A stretch of DNA of 64,000 nucleotides from Sphaerotilus montanus. GTDB lineage: Bacteria > Pseudomonadota > Gammaproteobacteria > Burkholderiales > Burkholderiaceae_C. A program made the position numbers and the translations under genes. The notes under the pieces are model-generated. The model worked only from the letters and a program-made list of their open reading frames with translations. It was not told the DNA's origin and searched no databases. Shown one piece after another: positions 36,872 to 47,337 of this stretch (within the stretch, counting starts at the first letter, position 1; the number at the start of each line of letters is the position of its first letter). The stretch is taken from positions 3,720,001-3,784,000 of the forward strand of contig NZ_JACCFH010000001.1 in the NCBI RefSeq assembly GCF_013410775.1, written 5' to 3'.

Positions 36872-38007
36872 CCATCCTGAACGCGTGCGGTCCCAGCGCT
36901 GTCCGGCGCTGTCTGGTGGTGGCCGTGGCCCTGCTGATGGCGGCCTGCTCTTCGGTCGAGCGGCCCAAGCCCACGCCGCTGGAGCCGCTGACGCCCCGGA
37001 TCGCCGGCAAGCAGGTCTGGCGCCAGAGTCTGGGCCGGCCACTGGCCGGGCAGACGGTGGCCGTGCTGGGCGATCGTTTCATGCTCGCGGGTGACGATGG
37101 AAAGATCGTCAGCATGGACATTGGAACCGGCACGGTCCGCGGCCAGGTGACGGTCGGTGCACCGCTGTCGGCCGGTGTCGGCAGTGACGGACGGCATGCG
37201 GCCGTCGTCACCAGGAACAACGAACTGGTCGTGATCGACGGCGACCGCGAGATCTGGCGCACCCGGCTCAACTCGCGGGTAGTCACCGCGCCGCTGGTGG
37301 CGGGCGAGCGGGTGTTCATCCAGGCCGTCGACCGCAGCGTGCAGGCCTTCGACGTGTTCGATGGTCGCCGCCTGTGGACCGTGGGCCGATCGGGCGATGC
37401 CCTGTCGCTGGCGCAGCCGGGCGTGCTGCTGGCCTACCGCAACACGCTGCTGGTGGGCATGGGCGCGCGCCTGCTGGCGCTCGATCCGCTCACGGGGGCC
37501 CTGCGCGCGGACAGCACCCTCGCATCGCCGCGCGGGACCAACGAGGTCGAGCGGCTGGCCGACCTCGTCGGGCCGGCTGCACGCAGCGGGGACGTGGTCT
37601 GCGCCCGTTCCTTCCAGGTCGCGGTGACCTGCCTGAATGTCGAACGACATGCCGTGCTCTGGAGTCGACCGCAAGGCGGCTTCGAGGGTCTGGCGATCGA
37701 TGCCGAGTTCGTGTCCGGTGCGGACGCGACCGACCGGGTCAGCGCCTGGCGCCGCGCCAGCGGGGATGTGGCGTGGACCTCGGACAAGCTCCGCTACCGT
37801 GGTCTGACGGCCCCGCTGGCCGTCGGCTCGACGCTGGTGTTCGGCGACAGCGAAGGCTGGCTCCATGTCCTGTCGCAGGACCGGGGCGAGCCCCTGCTGC
37901 GTCTGCCCACCGATGGCAGCGCGATCATTGCACCGCTGGTGCGCTCCGGCCTGACGATGCTGGCCGTGACCCGGTCCGGCAACGTGTTCGCGTTCCGGCC
38001 GGAATGA
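36868..38007 (+). CDS. bamB: Outer membrane assembly lipoprotein BamB
   Basis: Beta-propeller lipoprotein of the BAM complex. The 379-residue precursor has a lipoprotein signal (LVVAVALLMAACSS). The mature part shows repeated PQQ-type blades (GKIVSMDIGTGTVRGQVTV, NELVVIDGDREIWRTRLNS, VQAFDVFDGRRLWTVGRSG, LLALDPLTGALR). Translation is coupled to yfgM by a 4-bp overlap; der follows after 51 bp. Confidence 0.93.
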   Translation: MTILNACGPSAVRRCLVVAVALLMAACSSVERPKPTPLEPLTPRIAGKQVWRQSLGRPLAGQTVAVLGDRFMLAGDDGKIVSMDIGTGTVRGQVTVGAPLSAGVGSDGRHAAVVTRNNELVVIDGDREIWRTRLNSRVVTAPLVAGERVFIQAVDRSVQAFDVFDGRRLWTVGRSGDALSLAQPGVLLAYRNTLLVGMGARLLALDPLTGALRADSTLASPRGTNEVERLADLVGPAARSGDVVCARSFQVAVTCLNVERHAVLWSRPQGGFEGLAIDAEFVSGADATDRVSAWRRASGDVAWTSDKLRYRGLTAPLAVGSTLVFGDSEGWLHVLSQDRGEPLLRLPTDGSAIIAPLVRSGLTMLAVTRSGNVFAFRPE

Positions 38008-38058
38008 CCCCGCGTTTTCCATAACAACCATTCAACTGCTACAGATCGGAACCGACCC

Positions 38059-39399
38059 ATGAAACCCGTGATTGCCCTCGTCGGACGTCCCAACGTCGGC
38101 AAGTCCACGCTGTTCAACCGACTCACTGGACGCCGCGATGCCATCGTGGCCGACTACGCGGGCCTGACCCGCGACCGCCACTATGGCGACGGCGCCCTGG
38201 CCGGGCATGAATTCATCGTGATCGATACCGGCGGATTCGAACCCGATTGCACCTCCGGCATCTTCCAGGAGATGGCCAAGCAGACGCGGCAGGCCGTGGC
38301 CGAAGCGGACGCGGTGATCTTCGTGGTCGACGTGCGCGCGGGCCTGTCCGCCCAGGACCACGACATCGCCCGCTTCCTGCGCACCACCAGCAAGCGTGTG
38401 CTGCTGGCGGCAAACAAGGCCGAAGGCATGAAGGACGGCCCGCAGCTGGCCGAGTTCCACGAACTCGGCATCGGCGAGCCGCTGGCTGTTTCATCGGCCC
38501 ACGGCCAGGGCATCCGCAGCCTGATCGAGCTGGCGCTCGAAGGCCTGGTGCCCGAGGTCGAGGAAGACGACGGCTTGCCGGAAGAGGAGCGCCCGACGCG
38601 TCTGGCGGTGTGTGGCCGTCCCAATGTCGGCAAGTCGACGCTCATCAACACCTGGCTCGGCGAAGAGCGTCTGGTGGCCTTCGATCTGCCGGGAACCACC
38701 CGCGACGCGATCGAGGTGCCGTTCGAACGCAATGGCCGCAAGTACAAGCTGATCGACACGGCCGGCCTGCGCCGCAAGGGCAAGGTGTTCGAGTCGATCG
38801 AGAAGTTCTCGGTCGTCAAGACGCTGCAGGCCATCGGGGACGCCAACGTCGTGCTGCTGCTGATCGACGCCACTGAAGGCGTGTCGGACCAGGATGCGCA
38901 CATCGCGGGCTACATCCTGGACGCAGGCCGTGCGGTGGTCATCGCCATCAACAAGTGGGATGCCATCGACGAGTACCAGCGCCAGACGCTGCAGCGCTCG
39001 ATCGAACAGCGGCTGGCCTTCCTGAAGTTCGCGCCGATCCTGCACATCTCCGCCAAGCGTCGCCAGGGCCTGGGGCCGCTGTGGAGTGCCATCGACGAGT
39101 CCTGGGCGTCGGCCAAGCGCAAGCTGCCCACGCCGGTGCTGACGCGTCTGCTGCAGGAAGCGGTGGATTTTCAACAGCCCAAGCGGGCGGGAATTTCCCG
39201 CCCCAAACTGCGTTATGCCCACCAAGGTGGGCAGAACCCGCCGTTGATCGTGATCCATGGCAATGCCGTGGAACACATCACCGACGTGTACAAACGCTAT
39301 CTGGAGAGCCGTTTTCGCGAGCATTTCAAGCTCGTGGGCACTCCGTTGCGTATCGAGTTGCGCGCCTCGCGCAATCCCTTCACGGAAAAGGATTCCTGA
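38059..39399 (+). CDS. der: Ribosome-associated GTPase Der (EngA)
   Basis: Essential GTPase of 50S subunit assembly. The 446 residues hold two tandem G domains, each with the P-loop GRPNVGKST (near residues 8-16 and about 187-195), DTGGF/DTAGL switch II motifs and NKAE/NKWD guanine-specificity motifs, followed by the KH-like C-terminal domain ([20 protein letters not shown]). It is the last gene of the hisS-yfgM-bamB-der series. Confidence 0.97.
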   Translation: MKPVIALVGRPNVGKSTLFNRLTGRRDAIVADYAGLTRDRHYGDGALAGHEFIVIDTGGFEPDCTSGIFQEMAKQTRQAVAEADAVIFVVDVRAGLSAQDHDIARFLRTTSKRVLLAANKAEGMKDGPQLAEFHELGIGEPLAVSSAHGQGIRSLIELALEGLVPEVEEDDGLPEEERPTRLAVCGRPNVGKSTLINTWLGEERLVAFDLPGTTRDAIEVPFERNGRKYKLIDTAGLRRKGKVFESIEKFSVVKTLQAIGDANVVLLLIDATEGVSDQDAHIAGYILDAGRAVVIAINKWDAIDEYQRQTLQRSIEQRLAFLKFAPILHISAKRRQGLGPLWSAIDESWASAKRKLPTPVLTRLLQEAVDFQQPKRAGISRPKLRYAHQGGQNPPLIVIHGNAVEHITDVYKRYLESRFREHFKLVGTPLRIELRASRNPFTEKDS

Positions 39400-39474
39400 T
39401 CCGTCGGATCGTGGTCCCGGGCGTGTGATAACGTGCGGGCCTTCTTGAACTCCATTTCCAACACGGAGAATATC

Positions 39475-39717
39475 GTGAGCAACAAAGGGCAACTGCTACA
39501 AGACCCCTTCCTCAACCTGCTGCGCAAGGAGCATGTTCCGGTGTCGATCTACCTCGTCAACGGCATCAAGCTGCAGGGCCACATCGAGTCTTTTGATCAG
39601 TATGTGGTACTCCTTCGCAACACCGTCACCCAGATGGTCTACAAGCACGCGATCTCGACCGTCGTGCCGGGCCGACCGGTGAACTTCCACGCGGCAGAAT
39701 CGCCGGAAGCCAGCTGA
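39475..39717 (+). CDS. hfq: RNA chaperone Hfq
   Basis: Hexameric Sm-like protein pairing small RNAs with mRNAs. The 80-residue product begins [18 protein letters not shown], carries Sm1 ([20 protein letters not shown]) and Sm2 ([10 protein letters not shown]), and ends with a short acidic tail. The start is a GTG with GGAG 7 bp upstream; an upstream in-frame ATG at 39433 would add an unlikely N-terminus. It is followed by hflX 41 bp on, as in most proteobacteria. Confidence 0.96.
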   Translation: MSNKGQLLQDPFLNLLRKEHVPVSIYLVNGIKLQGHIESFDQYVVLLRNTVTQMVYKHAISTVVPGRPVNFHAAESPEAS

Positions 39718-39758
39718 CCGCCCGCAGCGGCCAGCCAGACGCGTCAACTCGAAGCACC

Positions 39759-41009
39759 TTGACTGCAACGGACTCTTCCCCTCTCCCACGCGCTGTTCTG
39801 GTCGGGGTCGATTTCGGCGCAAACGCGTCCTTCGATTCGACGCTGGATGAACTGGCCCTGCTGGCCCAGTCTGCGGGCGATGAGCCGGTCGCCCGGATCA
39901 TCGCCCGCCGTCGCGCTCCCGATGCCGCACTGTTCGTGGGCTCGGGCAAGGCCGATGAAATCAAGCTCGTCGTGGCCGAGCACGGCGCCCAGTGCGTGAT
40001 CTTCGATCAGGCACTGGGCCCTGCTCAGCAACGCAACCTCGAGCGCCACCTCGGCGTCGAAGTGCTCGACCGCATCGCACTCATCCTCGAAATCTTTGGC
40101 GCCCGCGCGCGCAGCCATGAAGGCAAGCTTCAGGTCGAACTCGCGCGGCTGCAATACCTCTCCACCCGCCTCGTGCGCCGCTGGTCCCATCTGGAACGCC
40201 AGCGTGGTGGCGTCGGTCTGCGCGGCGGTCCTGGGGAAACCCAGATCGAGCTGGACAAGCGCATGATCGCCGTGCGCATCAAGGCCGTGAAAGAGCGGCT
40301 GGACAAGGTGAAGCGTCAGCGCGGCACGCAGCGCAAGGCGCGCGAGCGCCAAGGTACTTTCCGCGTCTCGCTGGTGGGCTATACCAACGCGGGCAAGAGC
40401 ACGCTGTTCAATGCGCTGGTCAAGGCGCAGACCTATGCGGCCGACCAGCTCTTCGCCACCCTCGACACGACCACGCGCCAGATGTACCTCGAGGACGCCC
40501 GTCGCAGCGTGTCATTGTCGGATACCGTGGGGTTCATCCGTGACCTGCCACACACGCTGGTCGATGCCTTCCAGGCCACGCTGCAGGAGGCCGCCGATGC
40601 GGATCTGCTGCTCCACGTGGTCGACGCGGCCAGCCCGGTCTGGCTTGACCAGATTCGGGAGGTCCAGCGGGTGCTGCACGAGATCGGTGCCGATGACGTG
40701 GCGCAGGTGCTGGTCTTCAACAAGATCGACGCCATGGAATCGGCGCAGCGCCCGCGTGCGCCTGGTGATCTCTACGAGCTCGCGCCTGGGCTGGTGGTGC
40801 CACGCTGGTTTGTCAGTGCCCGCACCGGCGAGGGACTGCCTGCATTGCGGCAGGCCATTGCCGAAGCGGCTCTGAACCAGGACCGCATGGAGGTTGCTGG
40901 TCGTACCGATCCCCGTTTCGACCCTGATCGCAGCGATACCGATGTGATCGAGATCGAAGACACGACGCCTGAACGGGTCGAAACCCTGCCCACGCCGCCC
41001 ACGGCGTGA
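39759..41009 (+). CDS. hflX: GTPase HflX
   Basis: Ribosome-binding GTPase that splits stalled or hibernating ribosomes. The 416 residues show the N-terminal HflX domain (DALFVGSG-like AALFVGSGKADEIKLV, FDQALGPAQQRNLE), the glycine-rich linker (RGGVGLRGGPGETQIELDKR), then the G domain with P-loop VGYTNAGKST, DTVGF and NKID. The start is TTG at 39759, needed to include the conserved region; no ATG is in frame nearby. hflK follows. Confidence 0.94.
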   Translation: MTATDSSPLPRAVLVGVDFGANASFDSTLDELALLAQSAGDEPVARIIARRRAPDAALFVGSGKADEIKLVVAEHGAQCVIFDQALGPAQQRNLERHLGVEVLDRIALILEIFGARARSHEGKLQVELARLQYLSTRLVRRWSHLERQRGGVGLRGGPGETQIELDKRMIAVRIKAVKERLDKVKRQRGTQRKARERQGTFRVSLVGYTNAGKSTLFNALVKAQTYAADQLFATLDTTTRQMYLEDARRSVSLSDTVGFIRDLPHTLVDAFQATLQEAADADLLLHVVDAASPVWLDQIREVQRVLHEIGADDVAQVLVFNKIDAMESAQRPRAPGDLYELAPGLVVPRWFVSARTGEGLPALRQAIAEAALNQDRMEVAGRTDPRFDPDRSDTDVIEIEDTTPERVETLPTPPTA

Positions 41010-41029
41010 AGCATGTTGTAATTTCGGAC

Positions 41030-42376
41030 ATGAACAAGACGAATCCGATGGACGCTTACACGCCTGTTCGGGCCCCGTGGGGGGCTGTGGCTGGTTCTGC
41101 GCTGAATCTGGTCGCCGGGGCCGCGCGAACCCTGGTCTGCCAGTTGCGTGGCGCGCGCAATGCGCCCGCTGGCGCAGACGTGATGGCCAATTCCGGTCGC
41201 AACGACGGTCCGCCGGATCTGGACGAACTCTGGCGCGACTTCAACCAGAAACTCGGTGGCCTGTTTGGCGGCAAGACGCCTGCTGGCCGTGACGGAGGGG
41301 GCTCGCCGCCCTCCGGTCGCCCGGACCCTTCGTCCGACGGCCGTCTGTTCGGCGTTGGCGGGGGGCTGCTGGTGGGTGTGGCGGCGCTGCTGTGGCTGGG
41401 CAGCGGCTTCTTCATCGTGCAGGAAGGTCAGCAGGCCGTGATCCTCACGTTCGGCAAGTTCAGCCGCACGGTGGATGCCGGCATCCAGTACCGCTGGCCC
41501 TCGCCGTTCCAGTCGCATGACACCGTCAGCGTGACGCAGACGCGTTCCACCGAGGTGGGGCGCAACTCCGTCGTGCAGGCCACGGGTCTGCGCGACTCGT
41601 CCATGCTCACGCAGGACGAGAACATCGTCGACATCCGCTTCACCGTGCAATGGCGCTTGAAACAGGCCAAGGACTTCCTGTTCGAGAACCGCAATGTCGA
41701 AGAGGCGGTCCTGCAGGCGGCCGAATCGGCAGTGCGCGAGATCGTCGGGCGCGGCACGATGGATTCTGTTCTCTACGAGCAGCGCGATGCGATTGCCGTG
41801 GATCTGGTGAAATCGATCCAGGCCCAGCTCGACCGCCTCAAGGCGGGCATCCTCGTCGTCAATGTCAATGTCCAGAGCGTGCAGGCGCCCGAGCAGGTGC
41901 AGGCTGCCTTCGACGATGCATTCAAGGCCGGCGCCGACCGTGAACGCCTCAAGAACGAAGGCCAGGCCTACGCCAACGACATCATTCCCAAGGCCCGCGG
42001 CACGGCTGCACGCCTGGCCGAAGAGGCCGAAGGCTACCGCGCCCGCGTGGTGGCACAGGCTGAAGGCGATGGCGAGCGCTTCCGCAGCGTGCTCGCCGAG
42101 TACCAGAAGGCGCCGGGCGTGACCCGCGACCGGATGTACATCGACACCATGTCGCAGCTCTACGCCAATGTCAGCAAGGTGATGGTCGATTCGCGCAGCG
42201 GCAGCAACCTGCTCTATCTGCCGCTGGACAAGCTGATGCAGCAGTCGGCGGTCACATCGGCCACCGCGGCGTCGGGCGTGCCGCTGGTGCTGTCAGGCAA
42301 CGACGGTGCTTCGGGCAGCAGCGTGGACGTGCGTTCACGCGACGGACAACGCAGTCGCGACCGTGACGTGCGCTGA
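41030..42376 (+). CDS. hflK: FtsH protease modulator HflK
   Basis: SPFH/band-7 membrane protein that with HflC forms a cage around FtsH. Visible are DGPPDLDELWRDFNQKLGGL, a membrane span (GGGLLVGVAALLWLGSGFF) and the SPFH domain (GQQAVILTFGKFSRTVDAGI, IPKARGTAARLAEEAEGYRA). The start is uncertain: ATG 41030 gives 448 residues, ATG 41183 would give the N-terminus MANSGRNDGPPDLDE and looks closer to the usual size, and a GTG at 41006 overlaps the hflX stop. The tail is Arg/Asp/Ser-rich. hflC follows 15 bp downstream. Confidence 0.9.
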   Translation: MNKTNPMDAYTPVRAPWGAVAGSALNLVAGAARTLVCQLRGARNAPAGADVMANSGRNDGPPDLDELWRDFNQKLGGLFGGKTPAGRDGGGSPPSGRPDPSSDGRLFGVGGGLLVGVAALLWLGSGFFIVQEGQQAVILTFGKFSRTVDAGIQYRWPSPFQSHDTVSVTQTRSTEVGRNSVVQATGLRDSSMLTQDENIVDIRFTVQWRLKQAKDFLFENRNVEEAVLQAAESAVREIVGRGTMDSVLYEQRDAIAVDLVKSIQAQLDRLKAGILVVNVNVQSVQAPEQVQAAFDDAFKAGADRERLKNEGQAYANDIIPKARGTAARLAEEAEGYRARVVAQAEGDGERFRSVLAEYQKAPGVTRDRMYIDTMSQLYANVSKVMVDSRSGSNLLYLPLDKLMQQSAVTSATAASGVPLVLSGNDGASGSSVDVRSRDGQRSRDRDVR

Positions 42377-42391
42377 GCAGGGGAACTTCAA

Positions 42392-43270
42392 ATGAATCGA
42401 ATCGGACTAATCGCGATCAGCGCCTTGATGGCGTTGCTCGTCTCCATGTCGATGCTGTTCGTGGTCGATCAGCGCAACTTCGCCGTCGTCTACTCGCTCG
42501 GCGAGATCAAGGAAGTCATCGCCGAGCCGGGACTGAAGTTCAAGCTGCCGCCGCCCCTGCAGAACGTGATCTTCATCGACCGCCGCACGCAGACGCTCGA
42601 CAGCCCGGAAACGCGCCCGGTGTTCACCGCCGAGAAGCAGAGCCTGGTGATCGACTGGCTGGTCAAGTGGCGCATCACCGAGCCGCGCCAGTTCATCCGC
42701 AATACCGGCGTCGATCTGCGCAATGCCGAGGCGCGCCTGTCGCCCATCGTTCAGGCGGCGCTGAACGAGGAAGTCACCAAGCGCACCGTGCGGGCGATGC
42801 TCTCCACGGAGCGTGACAAGGTGATGCAGGGTGTGATGCAGCGCCTCAGCGACGATGCCAAGAACTTCGGCATCGAGATCGTCGATGTTCGCATCAAGCG
42901 GGTCGATTTCGCTGTCACGATCACGGAGTCGGTCTATCGCCGCATGGAGTCGGAGCGCAAGCGTGTTGCCAATGAACTGCGTTCCGAAGGCTCGGCGGAT
43001 GGTGAAAAGATCCGCGCCGATGCGGATCGGCAGCGCGAGGTGATCCTGGCAGACGCTTACCGTGAAGCCCAGAAGGTCAAGGGCGAGGGCGATGCCAAGG
43101 CTTCGGCCATCTATGCCGAGGCGTTTGGCCGTGATCCCCAGTTCGCCAGTTTCTACCGCAGCCTGGAAGCCTACCGTTCGAGTTTCCGCAGCAAGAGCGA
43201 CGTGCTTGTGCTCGACCCGTCGAGCGAGTTCTTCCGTGTGATGCGCAACGGCGGTGTGGGTGGCAAGTAA
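42392..43270 (+). CDS. hflC: FtsH protease modulator HflC
   Basis: Partner of HflK, inner membrane with a periplasmic SPFH domain. The 292 residues start with a membrane anchor (IGLIAISALMALLVSMSMLF), then QRNFAVVYSLGEIKEVIAEP, the band-7 core and the coiled region ADADRQREVILADAYREAQ. AGGGGAA precedes the ATG. Its TAA is directly followed by the GTG start of the DUF2065 gene. Confidence 0.95.
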   Translation: MNRIGLIAISALMALLVSMSMLFVVDQRNFAVVYSLGEIKEVIAEPGLKFKLPPPLQNVIFIDRRTQTLDSPETRPVFTAEKQSLVIDWLVKWRITEPRQFIRNTGVDLRNAEARLSPIVQAALNEEVTKRTVRAMLSTERDKVMQGVMQRLSDDAKNFGIEIVDVRIKRVDFAVTITESVYRRMESERKRVANELRSEGSADGEKIRADADRQREVILADAYREAQKVKGEGDAKASAIYAEAFGRDPQFASFYRSLEAYRSSFRSKSDVLVLDPSSEFFRVMRNGGVGGK

Positions 43271-43459
43271 GTGACGCTGGACACGCTGCTGTCGGCCCTG
43301 GCGCTGGTGCTGGTGATCGAGGGGCTGATGCCGCTGTTCGGTCCTCGGCGGTGGCGCAGCGTCTTCGAGCAGGTTCTGGCGCTCGGGGACGGACAGATCC
43401 GGTTCATCGGTCTGATCAGTGTCCTGACCGGACTTCTGTTGCTGCTGCTCTTCAGTTGA
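43271..43459 (+). CDS. DUF2065 family small membrane protein
   Basis: A 62-residue protein with two hydrophobic helices (LLSALALVLVIEGLMPLFG and FIGLISVLTGLLLLLLFS) joined by a polar basic loop (PRRWRSVFEQVLALGDGQ). It matches the small DUF2065 proteins found next to hflC in proteobacteria. Its GTG start abuts the hflC stop with no gap, so it is translated with hflC. Function unknown. Confidence 0.88.
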   Translation: MTLDTLLSALALVLVIEGLMPLFGPRRWRSVFEQVLALGDGQIRFIGLISVLTGLLLLLLFS

Positions 43460-43574
43460 GCGCCCTGTGGTCGGTTCCTGCCGGCCATCCTGCCTGTTGT
43501 CATCATGCCGACTTGGAGCAGGCCCGCAGCGGCTTCTTGCGTCGTGGCGGGCAGTGAAGCCGGTGTCCCCCGGG

Positions 43575-43580
43575 TAGAAT
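43575..43580 (+). promoter_or_regulatory. Candidate -10 box upstream of hisZ
   Basis: TAGAAT, 26 bp before the hisZ ATG, the same hexamer seen upstream of ndk and scpB. No -35 match found. Confidence 0.3.
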
Positions 43581-43605
43581 CGTCGTTTTGATTTCCTGCA
43601 CCGTT

Positions 43606-46166
<2,561 letters not shown>

Positions 46167-46718
46167 ATGTCCGCCCCGTTCAAGCAAGGATTCAGCATGC
46201 TCACCGATGACGGCAAACACCTCTATGTCTCCTGGGACGAATACCACCTGCTGATCGAGAAACTTGCGATCAAGGTGCACCAGTCCGGCTGGGAGTTCGA
46301 CCAGATTCTCTGTCTGGCGCGCGGCGGCCTGCGCCCTGGCGATGTGATGTCGCGGGTATTCGACAAGCCGCTGGCCATCATGGCGACCAGTTCCTACCGC
46401 GCCGAGAGCGGCACGATCCAGGGTCGACTGGACATGGCGAAGTACATCACCATGCCCAAGGGCGAGCTGGCCGGCCGGGTGCTGCTGGTGGATGACCTCG
46501 CCGATTCCGGGGTTACGCTGCAGGCGGTGGTGGAGCGACTGCGCGGCATGCCTTCGATCCGCGAATTGCGTTCGGCCGTGCTGTGGGTGAAGGGCGTGTC
46601 CTGTTATACCCCCGACTATTTTGTCGAGGCGCTGCCCACGAGTCCGTGGATTCACCAGCCGTTCGAAGAATATGACGCGATGCGCCCGGATGCGCTGACC
46701 CGCAAGCTGTCAGTCTGA
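46167..46718 (+). CDS. Phosphoribosyltransferase, type I, probable purine salvage
   Basis: A 183-residue PRTase with the PRPP-binding signature LLVDDLADSGVTLQA, a substrate hood (YTPDYFVEALPTSPWIHQPF) and the N-terminal motif YVSWDEYHLLIEKLA. These resemble xanthine/guanine or hypoxanthine phosphoribosyltransferases, fitting its position directly after purA (TGA followed at once by ATG). The base preference cannot be told by eye. Confidence 0.88.
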   Translation: MSAPFKQGFSMLTDDGKHLYVSWDEYHLLIEKLAIKVHQSGWEFDQILCLARGGLRPGDVMSRVFDKPLAIMATSSYRAESGTIQGRLDMAKYITMPKGELAGRVLLVDDLADSGVTLQAVVERLRGMPSIRELRSAVLWVKGVSCYTPDYFVEALPTSPWIHQPFEEYDAMRPDALTRKLSV

Positions 46719-46729
46719 ACGACTGGCCT

Positions 46730-46770
46730 GCAAAAAACCCGCTGCCTTGCTGGGCCAGCGGGTTTTTTGC
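46730..46770 (+). terminator. Strong terminator after the purA operon
   Basis: Fifteen perfect base pairs (GCAAAAAACCCGCTG at 46730-46744 with CAGCGGGTTTTTTGC at 46756-46770) enclose an 11-nt loop, with six T in the 3' arm. The A-run on the left arm makes it usable in both directions, so it also insulates against reading from the tRNA array. Confidence 0.94.
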
Positions 46771-46799
46771 TTGTTTGTTTGTGGCTTGTGAATGGACAT

Positions 46800-46827
46800 A
46801 AAAAAGCCAGCTCGAAAGCTGGCTTTT
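46800..46827 (-). terminator. Terminator of the tRNA-Leu array
   Basis: On the minus strand GCCAGCT, a TTCG loop and AGCTGGC are followed by six T. It lies 5 bp past the 3' end of the last tRNA gene and should end the tRNA transcript. Confidence 0.9.
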
Positions 46828-46832
46828 CATGT

Positions 46833-47254
<422 letters not shown>

Positions 47255-47298
47255 ATTCTTTGCTGGAAGAAATTTTGTCCCAACCAGCGCAGAATGCT

Positions 47299-47328
47299 AG
47301 TGTAGCATGACTTAAAAGCAGGATGCAA
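47299..47328 (-). promoter_or_regulatory. Candidate promoter of the tRNA-Leu array
   Basis: On the minus strand TTGCAT (47328-47323) and TACACT (47304-47299) are separated by 18 bp, giving a start near 47291, about 37 bp before the first tRNA. The -35 box covers the ATG at 47323, one of the candidate rnr starts. Confidence 0.55.
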
Positions 47329-47337
47329 GGAGTCTCG